A stretch of 8,289 nt of DNA, from assembly GCA_002477275.1 (NCBI GenBank), contig DLOU01000009.1:1-8289 (forward strand), written 5' to 3'. The position numbers were made by a program, and so were the translations under genes. Position 1 is the first letter of the stretch. Every line of letters begins with the position of its first letter. Source of the stretch: Caryophanales bacterium UBA7476. Its GTDB lineage: Bacteria; Bacillota_I; Bacilli_A; RF39; UBA660. A model generated the notes under the pieces. It saw only the letters and a list, made by a program, of their open reading frames with translations. It made no database searches and was not told where the DNA came from. Shown one piece after another: positions 1-5,012 of this stretch.

Positions 1-29
1 CATATATCATACAAACGTTTGCGTGTCAA
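1..29 (-). promoter_or_regulatory. Promoter with LacI-family-type operator, firing out of the window
   Basis: Read on the minus strand, TTGACA (24-29) and TATATG (1-6) are separated by exactly 17 bp, a strong sigma-A-type promoter. The spacer holds the perfect palindrome CAAACGTTTG (12-21). The surrounding 16-mer at 9-24 matches the E. coli PurR operator consensus ACGCAAACGTTTGCGT at 14 of 16 positions by my count. A central CG within AAACGTTT is the hallmark of LacI/GalR-family operators. In Firmicutes PurR is an unrelated protein, so a sugar- or nucleoside-responsive LacI-family repressor is more likely than purine control (inference). The regulated gene lies to the left, outside the window. 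A CcpA cre site fits less well because the flanking TG/CA is missing. Confidence 0.65.
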
Positions 30-60
30 TTATTTTTTTTGATTAAACGCACTTTCCTTA

Positions 61-99
61 TAAATAAAAAAGTATAAACATTTTACATTGCTTATACTT
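61..99 (-). terminator. Rho-independent terminator of the Rpn-type nuclease gene
   Basis: The arms AAGTATAA (92-99 on the minus strand) and TTATACTT (70-77) pair over 8 bp around a 14-nt loop. The minus-strand RNA then runs into a U-rich stretch, TTTTTATTTA, at 61-70. The hairpin lies 24 nt past the stop codon of the nuclease gene. The stem is AT-rich and so weak, but position and T-tract orientation fit. Confidence 0.5.
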
Positions 100-123
100 A
101 GTATTTATAAAATATTAATTTTT

Positions 124-999
124 CTATAACTTTTCTATTTCTTCTATAGAAAGACCAGTTGACTTAGAAATTATCTCTAGCGAAACTCCATTTTCTTTAA
201 ATTTTTTTGCTACTTTTATAGTATTCTCTTTTATTCCTTCTATCCTTCCTTCTTCTCTTCCTTCATTCCTATATTGTGTTCTTATTGAGTTCTCTATTTT
301 TCTATTGTCTTCCTCCGCACTAATATATTCATAAAATTCTGGATCTTCATTTATTTTTTCTACTTCTTCCATATACTTATTTATCACCTTATCTTTCTTT
401 GATAACTTACCTAATTCATTAGGTTTCAAATCAAGCATAATCAAATACTTATATTTATCTATCTCTTTTTCATTTTTAGAATACCACAAATTAAGATAAT
501 AATCCATATTAAATTCATATATAGTAAAGTTATTAACAAAGTTTTTTCCAGATTCATCTCTTATTTTATACACTCTTAAATCTTTTTCATCATGAAACTT
601 ATTTTTTATTTTATACTCATTAATCATTTTATATGTAAGATTAATCTGAATAAATTCAGTATTTTCATCATACTCATCTCCTCTTAATACTTCTCTTGAA
701 TAAGTATTACAAATAAATGCCATATTTCTTGGTTTTACATAATCTTCAAGATAATTATTCACTTCTATATGAATATTCTGTTTTTCTGTTTTTACATGAA
801 AATCAAAATGTTTTCTTCTAACATAAACATTTCCATTATTCTTTTCTAAGTTTAGATATGTTATTTCTTTTATTTTAATATTAAGTATACTTTCAATAAG
901 AGCAGTTAAAATATCTTTATTCTCCTCTTTCATGAATATCTCTTTAAAAGCTATATCATATCTACAAGTAAAAAATTCTTTTTCTTCTTTATCTTCCAT
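124..999 (-). CDS. Rpn/PDDEXK_2-family nuclease (putative transposase-like)
   Basis: This 291-residue protein has the layout of the Rpn/PDDEXK_2 family, DNA nucleases often annotated as recombination-promoting nuclease or putative transposase. Near the N-terminus is YDIAFKEIF (residues 14-22), the family's opening motif. The PD-(D/E)XK core follows: D66 in HFDFHV and E79 in IHIEVNNY. The position usually held by Gln in E-x-Q is Asn81, a conservative change. The C-terminus has Glu/Gly/Arg-rich repeats (EGREEGRIEG) and ends in a helical GLSIEEIEKL, as in relatives. The start chosen is the ATG at 999, preceded by a perfect AAGGAG with 8-nt spacing. An in-frame GTG at 1116 would add 39 hydrophobic residues, but that stretch is the upstream gene's terminator and T-tract. 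The gene has its own promoter and terminator. Family assignment is firm; activity is inferred. Confidence 0.85.
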   Translation of the reverse strand: MEDKEEKEFFTCRYDIAFKEIFMKEENKDILTALIESILNIKIKEITYLNLEKNNGNVYVRRKHFDFHVKTEKQNIHIEVNNYLEDYVKPRNMAFICNTYSREVLRGDEYDENTEFIQINLTYKMINEYKIKNKFHDEKDLRVYKIRDESGKNFVNNFTIYEFNMDYYLNLWYSKNEKEIDKYKYLIMLDLKPNELGKLSKKDKVINKYMEEVEKINEDPEFYEYISAEEDNRKIENSIRTQYRNEGREEGRIEGIKENTIKVAKKFKENGVSLEIISKSTGLSIEEIEKL

Positions 1000-1013
1000 A
1001 ACATCATCTCCTT
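1000..1013 (-). promoter_or_regulatory. Ribosome binding site fixing the nuclease start
   Basis: The minus strand reads AAGGAGATGATGTT immediately before ATG at 999. AAGGAG (1008-1013) with 8-nt spacing is close to ideal. The longer GTG candidate at 1116 has only AGGTG-like bases overlapping it, and none at proper spacing. Confidence 0.8.
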
Positions 1014-1033
1014 CTTTTTTTGGAAGTAGTGAT

Positions 1034-1062
1034 GTTATATAATAAAAAAATTTATTAATCAA
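1034..1062 (-). promoter_or_regulatory. Promoter of the Rpn-type nuclease gene
   Basis: On the minus strand TTGATT (1057-1062) and TATAAC (1034-1039) are separated by 17 bp. Transcription would start near 1027, giving a leader of about 28 nt that contains the strong ribosome site. It sits directly after the T-tract of the preceding terminator, so the nuclease forms its own transcription unit. Called by consensus matching only, in AT-rich DNA. Confidence 0.5.
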
Positions 1063-1082
1063 AAGACCAATTTTAAAAATTA

Positions 1083-1135
1083 GAAAAAAAAGCAAACAAA
1101 AAACTACAAATTTCACCTAAGCAATTTGTAGTTTT
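1083..1135 (-). terminator. Strong terminator of the 1172-2152 gene
   Basis: A perfect 13-bp inverted repeat, AAAACTACAAATT (1123-1135 on the minus strand) with AATTTGTAGTTTT (1100-1112), encloses a 10-nt loop. The minus-strand transcript then runs into TTTTTTGTTTGCTTTTTTTT, a long T-tract. The hairpin begins 36 nt past the stop of the upstream gene. Read as protein, this T-tract yields the false hydrophobic leader of the nuclease reading frame. Confidence 0.8.
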
Positions 1136-1171
1136 AATTAAATGATTAATTCCAAATATACAAAAATCACT

Positions 1172-2152
1172 TTATTTTTTAGAATATGTTTTTTTCTTTA
1201 ACATATTATCTTCAGTCACATTAGTAGCATAAACAGTTGCAGTAAGTACTACCTCATAAACTTTTTCTTTATATTTATTATCTTTATCAGCTTCCTCATA
1301 TCCATTTACATTTATTGATCCTGTAGTTAAATTAAAAATAGTTTTCTTACCATCTCTATTAATAGTTATATTCTCAGCTTCTTCAGTATATTTATGAGTA
1401 AATATAACAGTAGAATCATCATGATCAACATATGTAACTTCAAAAGACAAAAGACTTTTATCTCTTATATATTTAACTTTATTCTTAGTATCCTTTGCTA
1501 CTATCTCTAGTGATACTCCATTATCACCAATAATATCTATATTTATATCTACATTTTCTAATATTTCATCTATCTTTTTAAAAGAATTTTCACTAAGTAA
1601 ATAAGGATTAACTGAGGTATCATAATTATCAATATTTCTTCTTATATTATCATTAAAATTCTGATCATAAACGCTCTTTTTAGTTTTGAATAATGGTCTT
1701 TTATTCATTCTTTCTAATGTTTTAAAATTCATAGAATTAACTTTTTGATTACTTCTAATCCAGTTAATAATAGATACATCAAGTTTTACCCTACTCATTA
1801 AGTCTTTAACTATTTCAGATAAAATATCATTGTATTGATCTTTACTATTTCCAACAAGACCTGTTTTTTCTTTTAAACAAAAATCATCTATTGAAAGAAG
1901 AAATATTATAAGTTCTTCTTTTGTATATAAAGTAAATTTAGATAAATATTTTTTATCCCCATCTTTTGGGGATAATTGTTTCATAAAGTTTTCAAATCTA
2001 GAGTCTTCCAAAGCAAGTTCTTGAACCATTACTCTAGGTATTTTTCCGGAAACAATTACCTTGCCATTATCAAAAGTATAACTGTTACCATATATATCTT
2101 TATCTTCTAATTGCATTAATTTCATTACTTCTATAAATTCTGTATTTGTCAT
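1172..2152 (-). CDS. Hypothetical protein, unrecognised family
   Basis: I do not recognise this 326-residue protein. It is soluble by composition: no signal peptide and no membrane segment. It is rich in Lys, Asn, Asp and Glu. The first half (about 1-135) looks helical, with the hydrophobic helix LIIFLLSIDDF at 81-91. A polar linker spans about 136-190. The last part (about 200-312) alternates hydrophobic and polar residues like a beta-sandwich (VDINIDIIG, ENITINRDG, YEVVLTATVY). The tail is basic (KKKTYSKK). The ATG at 2152 has GAGGG five bases upstream. A promoter (2179-2208) and a strong terminator (1083-1135) frame it, so it is probably monocistronic, though no terminator separates it from the flippase gene upstream. 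NGVSLEIVAK at 211-220 resembles NGVSLEIISK in the neighbouring nuclease. No function is proposed. Confidence 0.75.
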   Translation of the reverse strand: MTNTEFIEVMKLMQLEDKDIYGNSYTFDNGKVIVSGKIPRVMVQELALEDSRFENFMKQLSPKDGDKKYLSKFTLYTKEELIIFLLSIDDFCLKEKTGLVGNSKDQYNDILSEIVKDLMSRVKLDVSIINWIRSNQKVNSMNFKTLERMNKRPLFKTKKSVYDQNFNDNIRRNIDNYDTSVNPYLLSENSFKKIDEILENVDINIDIIGDNGVSLEIVAKDTKNKVKYIRDKSLLSFEVTYVDHDDSTVIFTHKYTEEAENITINRDGKKTIFNLTTGSINVNGYEEADKDNKYKEKVYEVVLTATVYATNVTEDNMLKKKTYSKK

Positions 2153-2178
2153 TCTAACCCTCTGTCCTTCACAATAAA

Positions 2179-2208
2179 ATTATAACCCTAAATTTAATTA
2201 TTTATCAA
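2179..2208 (-). promoter_or_regulatory. Promoter of the 1172-2152 gene
   Basis: On the minus strand TTGATA (2203-2208) and a perfect TATAAT (2179-2184) are separated by 18 bp. The -35 lies within the last codons of the upstream flippase-like gene and the -10 in the 45-bp gap. The expected transcription start is near 2172. Confidence 0.65.
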
Positions 2209-3223
2209 GTATATCATCCGAAATATCTTTCTTTTTTATATTAAAGAAAACAGCTCCCAGTATAACTGGAAAATAATATGTAGTAAATCTCCACAATATT
2301 GTAATAGATAAAATAAATGGTTCTACAAAGAAATTAGAAAATAATTTTATAAAGCCATACTCTATACCACCAGATGCACCTGGGATAATAATATAACTTC
2401 CAATTAAATTAACATAAGTGCAAGTTACTATTGAAGTAATAAATGTTAAATCAGTAGTTTTCATAATTGATTTTGATATTATAAATGGAATTGAATATAA
2501 AACTATTAATTGAAGAATCTGTAGAAGTGTTCCATAAATTAATATACTAGGATTCTCTTTCAATGTCATAGCACTTTTATAAAAATTATCACATTTCTTT
2601 CTCCATTTTTCGATAGTTTTTTTCTTTTCTTTTACTATGTGTAATTTAGAAAGTATATTTATAAAAAAGTTAATTATTTTAAAATTAAAATCTTTATTAA
2701 AACTAATTAAAAATAATATTAGTAGAACAACTAAATTTATTATATATCCAAGTATAACTAGTTTTTTTACAAATAAATTTTTCACAAATATATGAAATAT
2801 ATGATTAAAAATTATAGCTATAGTTGAAAAAATAACTACTGCAATTTGATAAATAATAAAGAATTGTACAACTATATTAGCTGAATCATCAAGTTTAACT
2901 TTATTCTTATATAATTCATATATTTGTAAGGGTTGTCCACCAGTAGAAAGTGGTGTTACTCCATTAAAAAATTTTGTCATTATATTAAGTTTCAAAGTAT
3001 TAGAATAAGAATAATTATGTGTATATCTTCTAATAATCATATAAAATGAAAAAGAGTCTATTGCAAAGGAAAAAAAATAAAAAACAAGTGCTAATAAAAG
3101 AAATAATTTATTAGAATTTACTATTGCTTCTACTATTGTTTTATAATCTTTTCTAAGCATCAAAAAAAGTAAAAGAATTGTAATTATAACAACAAAAAAA
3201 CTATTTCTAGCTAATTTTTTCAT
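2198..3223 (-). CDS. UPF0104/YbhN-family (LPG synthase TM-type) flippase-like membrane protein
   Basis: This 341-residue integral membrane protein has about seven to eight hydrophobic segments (roughly 8-23, 40-62, 118-138, 155-174, 228-248, 258-280, 300-325). It carries the two signature motifs of the UPF0104/YbhN family, the fold shared with the lipid-flipping domain of MprF. These are KFFNGVTPLSTGGQPLQIY (84-102) and PGASGGIEYGFIKLF (281-295). There is no cytosolic lysyl-transferase domain, so it is the stand-alone type, probably moving or handling a lipid or lipid-linked substrate in the cytoplasmic membrane. The substrate cannot be told from sequence. The ATG at 3223 is preceded by GAGGTGAG at good spacing. 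It is transcribed divergently from spoVS across a gap of about 70 bp. No convincing terminator follows, so transcripts may run into the next gene. Confidence 0.85.
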   Translation of the reverse strand: MKKLARNSFFVVIITILLLFLMLRKDYKTIVEAIVNSNKLFLLLALVFYFFSFAIDSFSFYMIIRRYTHNYSYSNTLKLNIMTKFFNGVTPLSTGGQPLQIYELYKNKVKLDDSANIVVQFFIIYQIAVVIFSTIAIIFNHIFHIFVKNLFVKKLVILGYIINLVVLLILFLISFNKDFNFKIINFFINILSKLHIVKEKKKTIEKWRKKCDNFYKSAMTLKENPSILIYGTLLQILQLIVLYSIPFIISKSIMKTTDLTFITSIVTCTYVNLIGSYIIIPGASGGIEYGFIKLFSNFFVEPFILSITILWRFTTYYFPVILGAVFFNIKKKDISDDILDK

Positions 3224-3274
3224 TTTCTCACCTCAAAATAAGAATTATTTTTTTATTAATACATATATTTTAAC

Positions 3275-3283
3275 AAGAAAGGA
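3275..3283 (+). promoter_or_regulatory. Ribosome binding site of spoVS
   Basis: AAGAAAGGA precedes two candidate ATGs, at 3284 and 3296. The first directly abuts it, with no spacing, and is unlikely to be used. The second, 12 nt away with further GTGAT-like complementarity between, gives exactly the family N-terminus METLKVSSKSNP. Confidence 0.6.
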
Positions 3284-3295
3284 ATGATTATAACA

Positions 3296-3556
3296 ATGGA
3301 AACACTTAAAGTTTCATCAAAATCTAATCCAAGTAGTGTTGCAGGAGCTCTTGCGAATGTTTTTAGAGAGAAAGGAACTGTAGAAATACAAACAGTAGGT
3401 GCAGGTGCTCTTAATCAAGCAATTAAAGCAGTAGCAATAGCAAGAGGTTTCATCGCTCCTTCTGGAAAAGACTTAGTATGTATTCCAGCATTTGGAGATA
3501 TCACTATAGAAGGAGAAGAAAGAACTGCTATAAAACTTATAATTGAATCAAGATAG
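3296..3556 (+). CDS. spoVS: Stage V sporulation protein S
   Basis: This 86-residue protein matches SpoVS, a small Alba-like protein needed in B. subtilis for progress through late sporulation (coat assembly, stage V). Nearly the whole chain is diagnostic: METLKVSSKSNP at the start, VAGALANVFREKG, then GAGALNQAIKAVAIARGF, IAPSGKDLVCIPAF and the end GEERTAIKLIIE. The length equals that of the B. subtilis protein. I chose the ATG at 3296 over the one at 3284, which adds MIIT and abuts the ribosome site. It is the only plus-strand gene here, divergent from the flippase-like gene and convergent with the pentapeptide gene. Its stop codon lies inside its own terminator hairpin. In B. subtilis spoVS is under sigma-H; I found no convincing sigma-H or sigma-A promoter in the short upstream gap. 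SpoVS relatives also occur in some non-sporulating lineages. Confidence 0.95.
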   Translation: METLKVSSKSNPSSVAGALANVFREKGTVEIQTVGAGALNQAIKAVAIARGFIAPSGKDLVCIPAFGDITIEGEERTAIKLIIESR

Positions 3557-3578
3557 ATTACTCTATCTTTTTATTTTA
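3550..3578 (+). terminator. Rho-independent terminator of spoVS
   Basis: AAGATAGA (3550-3557) pairs with TCTATCTT (3562-3569) over 8 bp around the 4-nt loop TTAC, followed by TTTTATTTT. The spoVS stop codon (TAG, 3554-3556) is within the 5' arm. On the minus strand the hairpin is followed by GATTCAATT, not a T-tract, so it should act poorly for the converging operon. Confidence 0.7.
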
Positions 3579-4191
3579 CTTTAATACCTAATATTCCAAC
3601 TAAAGATGCACATTGAAAACTATCAACAACTATTCCTTTTAATGAATATGTATCAAAAACTATACCATTAATATTACAAGTAGAAAAATCTACATCTTTT
3701 AGTTTAGAATGAATAAATTCACATTTAGTTAAATTAGTATCAAGGAATTCTATACTTTTTATTTCAGGCTCAATAAAACTACTTTCAGTAAAATCAGAAT
3801 TTCTAATTGATAAACGTTCAATATTAGATGTAGAAAAATTAGTATACCTACAAACACATTCATTAAATATAACATCCTTAAGGGATGAATCTATAAAAGT
3901 AGTTCCAATAAGTTTGCAGTTATTAAACTCAACTCTTGTAAGCATTTCTTTATCAAATGACTGATTAGAAAGATCACAATTATTAAATATAACATCAACC
4001 ATACTAATAGAATCTAATTCAATATTGGTAAAATCTATATCATTAAATATTACACTATCAAAAGTAAAATCACTAATCCCATCAAGTAAAACTATTCGAT
4101 TTATAATTGAATTACTACATTCGTTTTGAACAAAGTCATCTATATCTCTTTCTACTGTTTCTTTTGAAATCATTACTTTATTTATTTTCAT
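3571..4191 (-). CDS. Pentapeptide-repeat protein
   Basis: A 206-residue protein whose centre (about 42-190) is built of pentapeptide repeats of the A(D/N)LxF type. These form a right-handed quadrilateral beta-helix. Typical units are FDSVIF, DIDFTNI, NCDLSNQSF, NCKLIGTTF, NSDFTESSF, DTNLTKCEF and STCNINGIVF. It ends in a cap-like SFQCASLVGILGIKVK, a tail I associate with Firmicutes relatives. No signal peptide or membrane segment is seen, so it is probably cytoplasmic. Some members (Qnr, MfpA) mimic DNA and protect gyrase, but most have no known role, and no gyrase-specific loops can be recognised here. ATG at 4191 is preceded by AGGAG, which overlaps the stop codon of the superoxide reductase gene 9 nt upstream. 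It is therefore the last gene of the operon and translationally close-coupled. Confidence 0.85.
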   Translation of the reverse strand: MKINKVMISKETVERDIDDFVQNECSNSIINRIVLLDGISDFTFDSVIFNDIDFTNIELDSISMVDVIFNNCDLSNQSFDKEMLTRVEFNNCKLIGTTFIDSSLKDVIFNECVCRYTNFSTSNIERLSIRNSDFTESSFIEPEIKSIEFLDTNLTKCEFIHSKLKDVDFSTCNINGIVFDTYSLKGIVVDSFQCASLVGILGIKVK

Positions 4192-4199
4192 ATTTTCTC

Positions 4200-4565
4200 C
4201 TATTCTACATCATTTTTCCATAAACCATGTAGATTACAATAAGCATAAATTTCTGAACCTTTTACATAAGGAAAAGTAGCTACAGGATCATCTGATGGTT
4301 TAAGTTTAACCATTTTTACTTCAGTATCATTAACTAGAGCTATCCACATTATATAGTGTTCTTCAAGCATAGGATGAATTGTACTTCCAACAGTAACTTT
4401 TATTTTATCTCCAATAACTTCATAAACAGGAACATGTTTTTCTACTGCTGCATCTACACTATTTGCTTTAAGTTCTATATATTCTCCTTCTTTAACTAAA
4501 TCCCCATTTGAAACAATAAAATTAGTTTTATCATTTTTATTTCTATAAAACTTTAAATTACTCAT
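4200..4565 (-). CDS. Superoxide reductase (desulfoferrodoxin family) with Cys-less N-terminal domain
   Basis: This 121-residue protein reduces superoxide to hydrogen peroxide at a mononuclear Fe(His)4Cys centre in the cytoplasm of anaerobes. All ligands can be placed: H44 (EKHVP), H64 and H70 (HPMLEEHY), C110 and H113 (YCNLHG). The catalytic E42-K43 pair is present. N-terminal to this, the chain begins like class I desulfoferrodoxin (LKFYR) and rejoins it at ELKANSVDAAVEKHVP. However, the four Cys that bind the second iron are missing, the first pair being replaced by NKNDKTN. This resembles the class III form (Treponema-type). The start is the ATG at 4565 (MSNLKFYR), with GGGAG 8 nt upstream. 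It overlaps the TGA of the upstream gene by 4 nt (ATGA). An in-frame ATG at 4580 lies on the ribosome site itself and is rejected. Confidence 0.9.
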   Translation of the reverse strand: MSNLKFYRNKNDKTNFIVSNGDLVKEGEYIELKANSVDAAVEKHVPVYEVIGDKIKVTVGSTIHPMLEEHYIMWIALVNDTEVKMVKLKPSDDPVATFPYVKGSEIYAYCNLHGLWKNDVE

Positions 4566-4909
4566 ACTAAACTCTCCCATTCACTTTCTTTAAATCCAAC
4601 AAGTACTTTATCATTAGAAACAATAATAGGTCTTTTAACAAGCATTCCATCACTTGATAATAATTCTATTTTTTCTAAATCACTCATTTCTTTTAACTTA
4701 TCTTTTAAATTAAGTTCTCTATATTTAAGTCCACTAGTATTAAAAAATTTATTTATGTCTTTAGAACTCATTTTTATCCAACTTGATAACTCATCTTTTG
4801 TCGGATTATCAATCACAATATTTCTGTCTTCATATTTTATGTTTTTATCATCTAAATATTTCTTTGCCTTTTTACAAGTTGAGCATTTAGGATACTCAAT
4901 AAATAACAT
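4562..4909 (-). CDS. ArsC/Spx-family thioredoxin-fold protein
   Basis: This 115-residue protein belongs to the ArsC/Spx family (COG1393-type). It has CSTCKKA with C9 and C12 as the redox CxxC, as in Spx, followed by helix AKKYLDDKNI. Further family motifs are DNPTKDEL, FNTSGLKYRELNLKDKL (56-72) and the cis-proline strand RPIIV (93-97). The C-terminal VGFKESEWESL is also typical. Whether it acts on arsenate, as a thiol reductase, or as a Spx-like RNA polymerase partner cannot be settled. No ars genes are present, so arsenate resistance is unsupported; its redox neighbours suggest a thiol or oxidative-stress role (inference). ATG at 4909 has AGGAAG upstream, lying in the last codons of the intact version of the DUF1848 gene. 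Its TGA overlaps the ATG of the superoxide reductase gene by 4 nt. Confidence 0.85.
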   Translation of the reverse strand: MLFIEYPKCSTCKKAKKYLDDKNIKYEDRNIVIDNPTKDELSSWIKMSSKDINKFFNTSGLKYRELNLKDKLKEMSDLEKIELLSSDGMLVKRPIIVSNDKVLVGFKESEWESLV

Positions 4910-4913
4910 ATAA

Positions 4914-5012
4914 TCACTTCCTAACTTTTATAACATCATCTTTTTCTAATTCACCAATTAAAAGTGATGAATTAGGATTATGTTTTTTCATATTCTCTAT
5001 TACTTTTTTTTT
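4914..5012 (-). other. A9 tract and out-of-frame C-terminus of the DUF1848 gene
   Basis: On the minus strand a run of nine A's (5004-5012) follows GATG. In the present sequence the frame then ends after eight more codons at TAA (4978-4980). With eight A's the frame would continue for 29 residues to TGA (4914-4916), including KKHNPNSSLLIGEL, the conserved end of DUF1848 proteins. The next gene's ATG follows after 4 nt. The region is therefore the displaced 3' end of the DUF1848 gene: a real frameshift, a slippage switch, or a sequencing or assembly error. Confidence 0.85.

Noticed and set aside
2..14. 13-nt inverted match between the window ends (2-14 and 8273-8285)
   Set aside because: In an AT-rich 8-kb window several such matches are expected by chance, and both copies lie in TATA-like promoter DNA; there are no signs of element ends.
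9..24. CcpA catabolite-responsive (cre) site at the left-edge palindrome
   Set aside because: The outer TG and CA positions expected in cre are not both present, with about four mismatches; a PurR/LacI-type operator fits better.
124..999. Transposase of an insertion sequence
   Set aside because: No terminal inverted repeats or target-site duplications were seen around the gene, and it has its own promoter and terminator; the transposase label in this family is historical.
1000..1116. Hydrophobic N-terminal leader of the nuclease starting at GTG 1116
   Set aside because: It overlaps the upstream gene's terminator hairpin and T-tract, and has no properly spaced ribosome site; the ATG at 999 has a perfect one.
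3224..3283. Sigma-H or sigma-A promoter for spoVS
   Set aside because: A GAAT and several TATA-like strings occur, but none has an acceptable partner element at correct spacing, so no promoter was called.
4566..4580. Start of the superoxide reductase at ATG 4580
   Set aside because: That ATG overlaps the GGGAG ribosome site used by ATG 4565, and the family-like N-terminus begins at 4565.
4562..4909. Arsenate reductase of an ars operon
   Set aside because: No arsR, arsB or acr3 gene is nearby. The protein is equally close to Spx-like members and sits among redox genes, so only the family name is given.
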